This document shows positions 9,297 to 17,611 of a stretch of DNA of 64,000 bases, in pieces. A program made the position numbers and the translations under genes. The DNA comes from CAVZCK01 sp963798805. Lineage in GTDB: Bacteria; Pseudomonadota; Alphaproteobacteria; Rhizobiales; Rhodomicrobiaceae. The stretch's first letter is position 1, and each line of letters starts with the position of its first letter. The notes below the pieces were generated by a model. That model was not told the DNA's origin and made no database searches. It saw only the letters and a list, made by a program, of their open reading frames with translations. The stretch is from contig CAWCVC010000008.1 of the NCBI GenBank assembly GCA_963798805.1, positions 186,001 to 250,000 of the forward strand, in the 5' to 3' direction.

Positions 9297-9869
9297 TTAA
9301 TCTTCCAGGCACCAGCGATATCGCCGCAGCCAATAGCGGTTGTGTGTCACATACCAGCGGTGGCGGTAATAGCTGCAGCGACCGTAGTCGTCGTCATAGG
9401 CGTAGTCATAATCGTAGCCGTAGTCATATGGGTAGTCGTAAAAGCCGAAGAACCCGTAAGAGGGGTAATAGCCGTGGTGGTGGCGACGTCTGCCACGATC
9501 ATGATCGCGATGCTTACTCCCGTTATAGGAGTAGCTCTTGTAATGTCTGGTGCTGCCGGTCCAATTGGGAGAACTATAACTATGCGCTCTCGGACCTCCG
9601 TTACCAGAATGGCTGCGTGGCCCCGTGCTGTAAGAATGGCTACTTGGTCCCATGCTGTGAAATTGCCCGCTCGAGCCGCCGCTCCAACGACCGCCTCCGC
9701 CGCCACTCCAGTGACCGCCTCCACCGCCTCCACCGCCGTGCCAAGCGGCGGGTTCGATATTCGCTGCTGTTTGCCCTCCAGTGTGATCCGCGGCGGCTGC
9801 CGTGCCGGCCATGGCGAAAGCCAAGCCGAGCGACATGCCAATCGCGGAGAGTATCTGCGCGTTGCCCAT
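9297..9869 (-). CDS. Secreted Gly/Ser/His/Tyr-rich low-complexity protein
   Basis: A 190-residue protein with a signal peptide (residues 1-27, ending in TAAAADH). After it come a run of eight glycines, GGGG-Trp-Ser repeats, a Ser/His/Tyr-rich middle and a striking Tyr/Asp stretch (YDYPYDYGYDYDYAYDDDYG). The last 20 residues are basic and aromatic, with two cysteines (one in GRCSYYRHRW, one near the end in RWCLED). The ATG start follows GGGAG. No enzyme domain is visible. Such proteins are often labelled hypothetical or BA14K-like; the short C-terminal aromatic/Cys motif resembles that class, but the match is not certain. Metal or surface binding is speculation. Confidence 0.8.
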   Translation of the reverse strand: MGNAQILSAIGMSLGLAFAMAGTAAAADHTGGQTAANIEPAAWHGGGGGGGGHWSGGGGGRWSGGSSGQFHSMGPSSHSYSTGPRSHSGNGGPRAHSYSSPNWTGSTRHYKSYSYNGSKHRDHDRGRRRHHHGYYPSYGFFGFYDYPYDYGYDYDYAYDDDYGRCSYYRHRWYVTHNRYWLRRYRWCLED

Positions 9870-10030
9870 CTCTAAACTCCCTGATTTTTAACCGGAACGG
9901 ACCGGCCTCAGGCGAGACCAAGCCGCGATTCCGGACGGTCCAATGTCGGGCATTATTGCGGGCGCGCTTTGCCAAATAGTGGCCGCTTGTTTACCATCTT
10001 GTAAGATTGGTCGCGAAATGTGTCAGTTTG

Positions 10031-11410
10031 CTACACCGCGAGGCTTGGAAAATCGATCGTTACCGACAACCCCGGATGGTTATCGGAAAGCTTGATTTTC
10101 GCCTTGTGCAGCTCGGCTATCGCCGCGGCGAGGCTTAGGCCCAGCCCGCTTCCCTGTGTGGACCGGGATTTTTCCAGCCTGTAAAGCCGCTGAAAGACCT
10201 TGTCCCGTTCGTCTTCGGGGATGCCCGGCCCGGTATCGGACAGCGTCGCGACGACGTGATCCTCATGGGCTGACAGTCCGATCGATATGGCCGTCCCCTT
10301 CGGACAGTGATGGATCGAGTTCTCGATGATGTTCGCAAAGAGCTGGGTCAGAAGCTCGCTGTCCCCACGAATTTTGGCGCCCGGTGCAGCGTCGATAGTG
10401 CATTCGAACTTGTGCCCCTCGTCCTCGATGACTGGCCCATAGACATCGGCGACATTACTCAGCAACGCCTTCAGGTCGAGCGGCATGAACCGCTTGCGGC
10501 CCGCCCCTGCTTCGATCTGCGTAATCCTCAACAAAGCCTCGAAAGTATCGACGATCATGTCGATTTCATCGAGGGCATCGCCTACGGCGCTGCGGAACTC
10601 AGTGACGCTCTGCACGTTTGCGCGGGCCGTGTCCAATTTCTGGCGCAGCCGGCCGATCGGATGCTTCAAATCGTGAGCAATATCCGAAGAAGTTTGATTG
10701 ACGTTCAAGATCAGCCTTTGCAGGTAATCGAGCGTCAGATTGACCTGATCGGCGACATGGTCGAGATCATCCCGCGATTCTGAAACCGGCGCTCGCTGCG
10801 AGATCTGGCCTGCTGCAACGGCCGACAAGGTCGAGCTCAGAGCGTCGATCTTGCGCTGCGCCTGCCAGGCGAGATGCGTTCCGACGACGGCAGGGATGAC
10901 CGTGGCCAGGATGAGGCCCCAGACCAGCGCGTCGAGCAAGGTCAATTCCGTGTATGTGATGACGCGATTATTGCCGCCGACAAGTAGATTCCCTTTGGAG
11001 ACGGGCGTCCAGATCGCGTAGAAGCGGTCATCCGGCTTGCCGATGTTCTGAATGGCGGGGAACTGCGCCCGATCAAGGACGCGCCAACCGAGGAATTTGT
11101 CGGCGCTGCGGACGTTGCCAGCCAGATATTGGTCATTCTCGTCGACCAGCATGAAAACGCCGTCGGCGTCCCTGACCAACTCCGCTTCGCTTTCGACAAC
11201 ACTCTTCAGATCGTCGAAACCCTGCTCGCGGTCAACGCGGATGAGCGCGTCCCGCGTTTGCAGCACGCGGTCGCGGATGCGGGTTTCGAGCGACTGCGTC
11301 AGGCTGAAATAGACGAGCGCGAACAAAAGAAACACCATCAGCGCGAAAAGCGCGCTGAACGCGAGCGCGAGACGAATGGCGGTACGCCGATAAAGCTGAT
11401 CAATCCGCAT
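10031..11410 (-). CDS. HAMP-domain sensor histidine kinase
   Basis: A 459-residue inner-membrane sensor kinase. TM1 lies near residues 13-37 and TM2 near 162-185, enclosing a periplasmic sensing domain of about 120 residues. A HAMP region follows (about 186-240). The H box SSDIAHDLKHPIG has the phospho-acceptor His246. The ATPase domain shows NIIENSIHHC (N box), DTGPGIPEDE (G1) and QGSGLGLSLA (G2). The start codon overlaps the end of the response-regulator gene by 11 bases, so the two are co-translated. It resembles CpxA/TctE-like kinases in layout; the stimulus is unknown. Nearness to degP makes envelope stress a reasonable guess only. Confidence 0.92.
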   Translation of the reverse strand: MRIDQLYRRTAIRLALAFSALFALMVFLLFALVYFSLTQSLETRIRDRVLQTRDALIRVDREQGFDDLKSVVESEAELVRDADGVFMLVDENDQYLAGNVRSADKFLGWRVLDRAQFPAIQNIGKPDDRFYAIWTPVSKGNLLVGGNNRVITYTELTLLDALVWGLILATVIPAVVGTHLAWQAQRKIDALSSTLSAVAAGQISQRAPVSESRDDLDHVADQVNLTLDYLQRLILNVNQTSSDIAHDLKHPIGRLRQKLDTARANVQSVTEFRSAVGDALDEIDMIVDTFEALLRITQIEAGAGRKRFMPLDLKALLSNVADVYGPVIEDEGHKFECTIDAAPGAKIRGDSELLTQLFANIIENSIHHCPKGTAISIGLSAHEDHVVATLSDTGPGIPEDERDKVFQRLYRLEKSRSTQGSGLGLSLAAAIAELHKAKIKLSDNHPGLSVTIDFPSLAV

Positions 11411-12074
11411 ATATGCTGTAGCCCGTCCCGCGGATGGTCTGTATCAGCTCTTTCTCGAAGGGTTTGTCAATCTTCGCGCGCAGGCGGGAGATATGCGTCT
11501 CAACGACGCTGGTTTTCGGGTCGAAATGGAAGTCCCAGACCCGTTCGAGCAGCATTGTCCGGGTGAGCACGCGGCCCTTGTTTCGCATCAGCACTTCGAG
11601 AAGGCGAAACTCGCGTGGCTGCAGGTCGATCTTTTCGTTGCCGCGGGTCACCGTGCGCTTGATCAGGTCCATTTTCAGATCGCCGACGCTGAGCACGGCT
11701 TCCTCGCCCTTGAGCGGCGGCCGGCGGGCGACGGCGTGGATCCTGGCGAGCAGCTCCGAAAAGGCAAAGGGCTTCGGGACATAATCGTCGCCGCCGACTT
11801 CGAGACCAGCAACACGGTCGTCGACGCCTCCCAGCGACGTCAGGAAGATGACAGGCACATGGCGCCCCGTGCTGCGCAGCGTGCGGACGAGCGACAATCC
11901 GTCGAGACCGGGCAGCATCCGGTCGACGATCATCACGTCGTAATCTTCTGTCGTTGCCTGAACGAGCGCGTCGCGGCCGTCCGCGAATGCGTCGACGGCG
12001 TGGCCTTCCTCGGCTAGGCCATTGGCAATATAGGCCGACGTCTCACGATCATCTTCAACAACAAGAATGCGCAT
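11400..12074 (-). CDS. OmpR/PhoB-family response regulator
   Basis: A 224-residue regulator with an N-terminal receiver domain (acidic VVEDD, phospho-acceptor Asp51 in MIVDRMLPG, conserved Lys in VPKPFAF) and a C-terminal winged-helix DNA-binding domain (LQPREFRLLEVLM, HISRLRAKIDKP, TIRGTGYSIYAD). The ATG at 12074 starts exactly at the usual MRILVVEDD; an in-frame ATG ten codons upstream at 12104 is possible but atypical. It leads an operon with the kinase that overlaps its 3' end. Confidence 0.93.
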   Translation of the reverse strand: MRILVVEDDRETSAYIANGLAEEGHAVDAFADGRDALVQATTEDYDVMIVDRMLPGLDGLSLVRTLRSTGRHVPVIFLTSLGGVDDRVAGLEVGGDDYVPKPFAFSELLARIHAVARRPPLKGEEAVLSVGDLKMDLIKRTVTRGNEKIDLQPREFRLLEVLMRNKGRVLTRTMLLERVWDFHFDPKTSVVETHISRLRAKIDKPFEKELIQTIRGTGYSIYAD

Positions 12075-12315
12075 GGCAAGAGTCCCCGAGCAGTCTGCCG
12101 TCATTGAACAGATGCTGGCCTAACGATGGAACCACCGGCCATATTGTCATTATGTCGCCGCTTGGCTCGCCGGATCTGCGCCGAGCCAAGCCTTCGCTCG
12201 CAAGGACGGTCCGATAGTGTCGGCTACACAAGATCCGCAGTGTCGAACCAGGATAACTAATTTTGGTCTTGCAGCGTGGCAAACGTTATGAATGCGGTTT
12301 TTGATCTGCTGGGCA

Positions 12316-12337
12316 GCGGCAGGTTGGAACCTGCCGC
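12316..12337 (-). terminator. Perfect hairpin downstream of the small secreted protein gene
   Basis: GCGGCAGGTT and AACCTGCCGC form a perfect 10-bp stem with a 2-base spacer. It lies 19 bases past the stop at 12356 (minus strand). There is no adjacent T run, so termination is likely but not proven; a tight palindromic operator is the alternative. Confidence 0.5.
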
Positions 12338-12355
12338 CTCGCGAAAATGTCGCGC

Positions 12356-12517
12356 TTATTTCTTGACACACTTCTTGGTGGCAGTGTCCCACTTCATGTC
12401 CTTCGTCTTCTCGCAAGCGGCCTTCGTTTTCGGTGCACCGGCTGCATAGGCGGCCGGAGCGGCAACGGAGAACATAAATCCGGTAAGGACGGCAGCGGTC
12501 AGAATTCTGGCAATCAT
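12356..12517 (-). CDS. Small secreted cysteine- and lysine-rich protein (53 aa)
   Basis: A short gene easily missed by length cut-offs. Its ATG follows GGGAG at proper spacing. The product starts MIARILTAAVLTG, has an Ala-rich signal peptide with cleavage expected after AYAA, and leaves a mature peptide of about 27 residues with two cysteines and ten lysines (ends TKKCVKK). Two cysteines about 15 residues apart could form a disulfide after export. No family was recognised beyond a common pattern of PsiF-like or short periplasmic peptides. A stem-loop follows the stop. Confidence 0.72.
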   Translation of the reverse strand: MIARILTAAVLTGFMFSVAAPAAYAAGAPKTKAACEKTKDMKWDTATKKCVKK

Positions 12518-12747
12518 TTTCGAACTCCCTTCATTTTTTGGGCTTGCCAGATGGCGAGCCTGTTAGCGGATGGAGATTGCACTGGCGTCTTTATCGGCAC
12601 CTTACGGCGACCTTACGCTTTTGTAAGGTGTATGAATTTTCAACAGAATGCGTCTGTTCAGCGCTGCCCGTGGCCGGTAAATCAGCAGCAGGTTTGCCGA
12701 CCGCCCGGGCTATATGGGACCGGACGCCGTCGGCTGGGAGGTTGCAC

Positions 12748-13455
12748 ATGGTATTGCGCAAAAAAGCCGTCTGCGGAATTTGCGGCCAGACACAACATTC
12801 CACGCAGATGATCCCCGTAGAGATGATACGCGCGCAGCTTGCGAGCTGGCTCGACGAAACCCATCCCGAGTGGGGCCGCACCGGCTTCATTTGCGGCAGG
12901 GATCTTGCCGACGCTCGCCGCGCCCATGTCGAGAAATCTTCTGGTGCGCGAGCGCGGCGAATTGTCGGCGCTTGAAAAGACCGTTGTCGACAGGGTCGCC
13001 CGGCAAGACACCGTGACGAACGATACGGAGGCCGAGTTTCAGGATCAGCTCTCCTTCGGCGACAGGCTGGCCGACCGTGTCGCAGCCTTTGGCGGAAGCT
13101 GGATTTCATCATCTCTTTTTCGATTATGATCGTCTTGTGGATGATTGCGAATTCGATCCTGTTGCTCACGCGCGGCGCCTTCGACCCCTATCCCTACATT
13201 TTGCTGAATCTGATCCTGTCGTGCCTCGCCGCGTTCCAGGCTCCGCTCATCATGATGAGCCAGCGCAGACAGGAAGCCAAGGATCGGCTGCGGGCGCAAA
13301 GCGATTATCGCGTCAACCTCAAGGCCGAACTCGAGATCCGATATCTGCACGAGAAGCTGGATCATCTGCTGCTGCATCAGTGGGAACGGCTGACGGAAAT
13401 CCAGCAGGTCCAGATCGAGCTCATGGAGGATCTGGCCAAGTCACAGCGCCATTAG
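12748..13455 (+). pseudogene. DUF1003 membrane protein, broken by two compensating frameshifts
   Basis: Three reading-frame pieces together spell one DUF1003 protein of about 235 residues. Piece one starts at an ATG with GGGAGG upstream and holds the Cys pair CGICGQ and a second Cys in GFICGRDLA. The frame is lost near 12934-12936, where AAA appears to carry one extra A. Piece two reads LLVRERGELSALEK to SFGDRLADRVAAFGGSW. The frame returns near 13104-13106, where TTT seems to lack one T. Piece three has two hydrophobic segments (IMIVLWMIANSILLL, YILLNLILSCLAAFQAP) and the basic tail KAELEIRYLHEKLDHLL. The conservation of all three pieces argues for recent events or sequencing errors. Confidence 0.85.
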
Positions 13456-13824
13456 GAGGCGAACCGCGCCCGTTTGCCCACGCTTGACTATGTTTGAAAC
13501 AGGTTGCGCTGGTCGTTTTTTGCGGCCCCATGATCCGCGTCGGTGAGGGCGGCACCGCTCAGCAGTCGCCGGTATGCTCGGCTGATCGCGGGACTGTTTA
13601 CCGCTCCCATCACGGTCTCGCCCCTTCGCTCGACGGAGCATTTCCAGGATGGACGTCCTCGACCGCAATTGATCCATATCAACGACGCCGCCCAGATCCA
13701 GTCCAAAGATGCGAATAATTCAATGTTTCCTGCTGGGGAAGGTAGAGCGGCGGTTCTCGGGCCGGGACGGCGGGAGCCCCGCTCTTGCCGCGGCGTAAAG
13801 AGCATGGCGCCAGGAAGGTCGATC
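13456..13824. other. Intergenic between DUF1003 gene and hydrogenase locus
   Basis: Open frames exist here on both strands, including an in-frame upstream extension of the cytochrome b gene, but none looks like protein. It was inspected specifically for a hydrogenase small subunit or its C-terminal Cys motifs; none was found. Confidence 0.6.
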
Positions 13825-14484
13825 ATGAGCTTGCTCGATTTCGCGCGCGGACCCGCATTGGAGGCGGCCTTCGCGATCTTCGTGTTCGGCGTGCTGTGGC
13901 GGCTTCTCTCCTTGCTGCTTCTGCCTTGGGCGCGCGACAGATCGGCCGCGCGGCCAGGAGCGCCGTCCGCGATCGTCGCTGCGGCGGCAGGCTTCATGCG
14001 CCATCTCTGGCCGCCGAAGCGCTATATGCGCACCTCGCTTTTCGCCACGCTCAACGGCTATGTTTTCCACATCGGCTTGGCGATCATTGTCTTCGGGCTG
14101 GCACAACACATTCTCTTTCTGCGCGGCCTGTTCGGTTTCGCCTGGCCGAATCTGCCGGCAGGGATCATCTCGGTCGTCTCGGTGATCACGCTTGCCTCGC
14201 TCGTGGCGGCTCTCGTTCGCCGGATGACTGATCCGGTGTTGAAGCTGCTCTCGACCTTCAACGATTATTTCAGCTGGATCGTCACCACTCTCCCGGTCGT
14301 CACCGGGCTTATCGCCGTCAGCCATCTATGGGCGCCCTATGAGACGCTGCTGGCGATCCACATTCTGAGCGTGGCGCTGCTGCTGATCTGGTTTCCGTTC
14401 GGCAAGCTGATGCATGCCTTCCTGGTGTTCCTCACCAGAAGCGAGACGGGGATTTTCTACAGCCGCCGCGGCGTCGAGATTTGA
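13825..14484 (+). CDS. isp1: Isp1-like membrane cytochrome b (NarI/DsrM-type) of hydrogenase locus
   Basis: A 219-residue integral membrane protein with about five hydrophobic helices (near residues 10-33, 70-92, 105-128, 145-166 and 170-195) and histidines inside or at the ends of helices (FHIGLA, SHLW, IHILSV, KLMH) suited to bind b hemes. It resembles the NarI/HdrE/DsrM group, and in this context Isp1, which passes electrons from a [NiFe] hydrogenase to quinone or a partner Fe-S protein. The ATG at 13825 with AGGAAGG upstream was chosen over earlier starts whose sequence is not protein-like. A palindromic element begins one base after its stop. Confidence 0.82.
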   Translation: MSLLDFARGPALEAAFAIFVFGVLWRLLSLLLLPWARDRSAARPGAPSAIVAAAAGFMRHLWPPKRYMRTSLFATLNGYVFHIGLAIIVFGLAQHILFLRGLFGFAWPNLPAGIISVVSVITLASLVAALVRRMTDPVLKLLSTFNDYFSWIVTTLPVVTGLIAVSHLWAPYETLLAIHILSVALLLIWFPFGKLMHAFLVFLTRSETGIFYSRRGVEI

Positions 14485-14560
14485 GCTAGTGTCCCGATTC
14501 CGAAATTCGCCTCATGATTGCGGCACCCGCCATAGCGAACTTCGGAATTGGGACACTAGC
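14485..14560. repeat. 76-bp palindromic element (MITE-like) between isp1 and hydrogenase large subunit
   Basis: The arms GCTAGTGTCCC..ATTCCGAA..TTCG at 14485-14509 and 14536-14560 are inverted repeats matching at 23 of 25 positions around a 26-base centre. The element starts immediately after the isp1 TGA and ends 11 bases before the GGGAGG ribosome site of the next gene. It could be a non-autonomous mobile element or a strong mRNA hairpin. Confidence 0.75.
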
Positions 14561-14585
14561 GCGCTAGCAAGGGAGGGCCAACAGG

Positions 14586-16331
14586 ATGAACGAACGCATT
14601 GTCGTCGATCCGATCACCCGCATCGAGGGCCATCTCCGCATCGAGGCGGAGACGGACAGCGCCGGCGCGATTACCGGCGCCTACAGTTCCGGCACCATGG
14701 TGCGCGGCATAGAGCTGATCCTGAAGGACCGCGATCCGCGCGAGGCCTGGGCCTTCGCCCAGCGCATTTGCGGCGTCTGCACGCTGGTGCACGGCATCGC
14801 ATCGGTGCGCGCCGTGGAGAATGCGCTCAACTACAAGATCCCGCCGAATGCGCAGCTCATTCGCAACCTGATGATCGCGGCGCAATATGTGCACGACCAC
14901 GTCATGCACTTCTATCATTTGCACGCGCTCGACTGGGTCGATGTCGTCTCGGCGCTCAAGGCCGATCCTGCCGCGACCTCGCAGCTTGCCCAGTCCATCT
15001 CGAGCTATGCCAAGTCGAGCCCCGGCTATTTCGCCGACACGCAAAAGAAGCTGAAGGAGTTCGTCGAGGCCGGTCAGCTCGGCATCTTCGCCAACGGCTT
15101 CTGGGGCCATCCCGAATTCAAGCTGCCGCCGGAAGCCAATCTGATGGCTGTGGCGCACTATCTCGAAGCTCTGGCCTGGCAGCGCGACGTCGTGCAGATC
15201 CACACGATTTTCGGCGGCAAGAATCCGCATCCCAACTTCCTGGTCGGCGGTGCGCCTTCGCCGATCAGCGTCGACATAGCCGGCACCGGCGGCGCTGCGG
15301 CGACGGCGGTGAACATCGCCGGGCTGGAGCAGGTCAGGACGGTGATCGGACGAATGAAGGAGTTCGTCGAGCAGGTCTATCTGCCCGATACGCTGGCGAT
15401 CGCCTCCTTCTACAAGGACTGGTTCGCGCGCGGCGAAGGCGTCGGCAATTTCCTCACCTATGGCGACTTCCCGGAAAAGGGCATGGACGATCCGTCGAGC
15501 TGGCTGATCCCGGCGGGGGCGATCTTGAACCGCGATTTGGGGACGATCTACCCGATTGACATGAATGGCCCGGAAGAGATCCAGGAGTTCGTCACGCATT
15601 CCTGGTACGACTATTCGGGTGGCAAGAATGAGGGCCTGCATCCTTATGAGGGCCAGACCAACCTGCATTACACCGGCCCCAAGCCGCCTTACACCCAGCT
15701 CAATGTCGAGGAGAGCTATTCCTGGCTGAAGGCGCCGCGCTGGAAGGGCAAGGTGATGGAGGTCGGTCCGCTCTCCCGCGTGCTGATGCTCTATGCCAAG
15801 GGCCATGAGCCGACGCGCGAACTTGCGAAATACGCCCTGACCAAGCTCGACCTGCCGCTCACCGCGATGTTCTCGACCTTGGGGCGCACCGCGGCGCGCA
15901 CGCTGGAGAGCAAGATCGTCGTCGACCAGATGCTGAGCTGGTACGACAATCTGATGGCTATCATCAAAGCCGGCGACCTGGCGGTGCATAATCCGGCCAA
16001 ATGGGAGCCGTCCTCCTGGCCGGACGAGGCGCGCGGCGTCGGCTTCATGGAAGCACCACGCGGCGCGCTCGCCCATTGGGTGGTGATCAAGGGCGGCAAG
16101 ATCGACAACTATCAGGCGGTGGTGCCCTCGACCTGGAACGCCGGACCGCGCGATCCGCAAGGACAGCCCGGACCGTACGAAGCCGCTCTGATGGACCGGC
16201 ATACGCTGCACGATCCCAAACAGCCGCTCGAGATCCAGCGCACCATCCACAGCTTCGACCCCTGCATCGCCTGCGCGGTCCATGTTATGAGTCCTGAAGG
16301 CGAAGAGCTTTTGCAACTGCGCGTGCGTTAG
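14586..16331 (+). CDS. hydB: [NiFe]-hydrogenase large subunit (group 1, Isp type)
   Basis: A 581-residue catalytic subunit of a membrane-linked uptake hydrogenase. All four nickel ligands are present: Cys62 and Cys65 in RICGVCTLVHG, and Cys560 and Cys563 in DPCIACAVH. The N terminus has the conserved DPITRIEGH. After His566 there is a 15-residue tail (VMSPEGEELLQLRVR) of the kind removed by a HupD/HyaD-type protease during maturation, so the subunit looks functional. It sits between an Isp1-like cytochrome and an Isp2-like Fe-S protein, the arrangement known from Allochromatium, Thiocapsa and Acidithiobacillus (HynS-Isp1-Isp2-HynL), though in different order. No small subunit or maturation gene is in the window. 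Confidence 0.93.
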   Translation: MNERIVVDPITRIEGHLRIEAETDSAGAITGAYSSGTMVRGIELILKDRDPREAWAFAQRICGVCTLVHGIASVRAVENALNYKIPPNAQLIRNLMIAAQYVHDHVMHFYHLHALDWVDVVSALKADPAATSQLAQSISSYAKSSPGYFADTQKKLKEFVEAGQLGIFANGFWGHPEFKLPPEANLMAVAHYLEALAWQRDVVQIHTIFGGKNPHPNFLVGGAPSPISVDIAGTGGAAATAVNIAGLEQVRTVIGRMKEFVEQVYLPDTLAIASFYKDWFARGEGVGNFLTYGDFPEKGMDDPSSWLIPAGAILNRDLGTIYPIDMNGPEEIQEFVTHSWYDYSGGKNEGLHPYEGQTNLHYTGPKPPYTQLNVEESYSWLKAPRWKGKVMEVGPLSRVLMLYAKGHEPTRELAKYALTKLDLPLTAMFSTLGRTAARTLESKIVVDQMLSWYDNLMAIIKAGDLAVHNPAKWEPSSWPDEARGVGFMEAPRGALAHWVVIKGGKIDNYQAVVPSTWNAGPRDPQGQPGPYEAALMDRHTLHDPKQPLEIQRTIHSFDPCIACAVHVMSPEGEELLQLRVR

Positions 16332-16341
16332 AGGCCGAGCC

Positions 16342-17598
16342 ATGACCGATAAGATCAATGTCGAGGCTGCCGCGAAGACCTTCCTTGCGCAGACGGAGGA
16401 GCATCTCGTCAGCTATCTGGAGGCCTGTGTGCATTGCGGGCAATGCGCGGCAGCCTGCCACTTCTATGAAGCATCCGGCAATCCGAGACATACGCCGGCT
16501 TACAAGCTCTTTCCGATCGCCAAAGCCTATCGCCGGCAGAAATGGCCGCTCTCCTGGCTGGGGCTCGCGCCGCGCATCAACCGGGACGACCTCAAGGACT
16601 GGGAAGAGCTGCTCTTCGACACCTGCACCATGTGCGGCCGCTGTACGACGGTCTGCCCGATGGGCATCGATATCGCCTCCATCGTCGGACGTGCCCGGCA
16701 GGCCTTCGTGGCGGCAGGGCTCGGCCCGGAGGATCTGCTCGCAGCCGCCGACAATTCACGCGACCACGGCAGCCCGCTGGGCGTGACCGCCGAAAAGCTG
16801 CGTGAGCGGCTCGAATGGCTGGAGGACGAGAACGAGGTCCCGATCGCGCTCGATAAGGACAAGGCGGACGTGCTTTTGACGGTTTCGTCGATCGAGATGA
16901 TGAAATATCCCAACTCTGTCGTGGCGATGGCGAAGCTCCTCAACCACGCGGGCGTCGACTGGACCCTCAACAGCAAGGGCTACGAGGCCACGAATTTCGG
17001 CTATCTCGCCGGCAAGGCCGACATCGCCAAGCTGATGGTCCAGCGCATCGTCCAGGCGGCTGAAAGCGTCGGCGCCAAGACGGTGATCATTCCCGAATGC
17101 GGCCACGCCTTCGGCGTCCTGCGCTGGTCGGGCGCGAATATGCTCGGCCGGCCGCTTCCCTTCGCGGTGCTTCACATCACTGAGTTTCTCGCCCAGCTCA
17201 AGCGAGAAGGCCGCCTCAAGCTGAAGCCGATGGCCGAATCGATCACCTATCACGATCCCTGCCAGATCTCGCGGCGCGGCGGCGCAACGGAGGACGCCCG
17301 CTATCTGCTCCGGGATTTCGCGCAGGATTTTCGCGAAATGACGCCGACCGGCAATTACAATTGGTGCTGCGGCGGCGGGGGCGGCGTGCAGGCGATCGGA
17401 CGCGCAGCGGAGCTTCGCCACAAGGTGTTCAAGATCAAGATGGATCAGGTCGAGGAGACAGGCGCCAAGGCGATGGTGTCATCCTGCTCCAATTGCCGCC
17501 TCACTATGGATGAGAGCAAGGCGCATTGGAAATGGGAGGGCGGGCTCGCCAGCCTCGTCGACATTATTGCCGAGCATCTGGACGAGGCGAGCGCCTGA
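16342..17598 (+). CDS. isp2: Isp2-like HdrD/DsrK-family iron-sulfur protein
   Basis: A 418-residue cytosolic electron carrier. Two [4Fe-4S] motifs lie at Cys29/32/35/39 (ACVHCGQCAAACH) and Cys95/98/101/105 (CTMCGRCTTVCP). Two Cys-rich CCG-type regions follow (PECGHAF...DPCQISRRGG...CCGGGGGV...SSCSNCR), as in heterodisulfide reductase subunit D and DsrK. In Isp-type hydrogenases this protein partners the membrane cytochrome. It starts 10 bases after the large-subunit stop with a GAGGCCGAGCC leader, so the two are clearly in one operon. An alternative reading as a generic (Fe-S) oxidoreductase is unlikely given the neighbours. Confidence 0.88.
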   Translation: MTDKINVEAAAKTFLAQTEEHLVSYLEACVHCGQCAAACHFYEASGNPRHTPAYKLFPIAKAYRRQKWPLSWLGLAPRINRDDLKDWEELLFDTCTMCGRCTTVCPMGIDIASIVGRARQAFVAAGLGPEDLLAAADNSRDHGSPLGVTAEKLRERLEWLEDENEVPIALDKDKADVLLTVSSIEMMKYPNSVVAMAKLLNHAGVDWTLNSKGYEATNFGYLAGKADIAKLMVQRIVQAAESVGAKTVIIPECGHAFGVLRWSGANMLGRPLPFAVLHITEFLAQLKREGRLKLKPMAESITYHDPCQISRRGGATEDARYLLRDFAQDFREMTPTGNYNWCCGGGGGVQAIGRAAELRHKVFKIKMDQVEETGAKAMVSSCSNCRLTMDESKAHWKWEGGLASLVDIIAEHLDEASA

Positions 17599-17611
17599 TT
17601 GTCGTCAGCCT

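Noticed and set aside
9342..9979. Plus-strand frames opposite the Gly-rich protein
   Set aside because: Composition mirrors the repeats of the minus-strand gene, which has a signal peptide and good ribosome site.
13456..13824. Possible relic of a hydrogenase small subunit
   Set aside because: No Cys motifs or other small-subunit signatures in any frame.
14556..16358. 600-codon minus-strand open frame opposite the hydrogenase large subunit
   Set aside because: The plus strand encodes a textbook hydrogenase subunit; the antisense frame has no recognisable motif.
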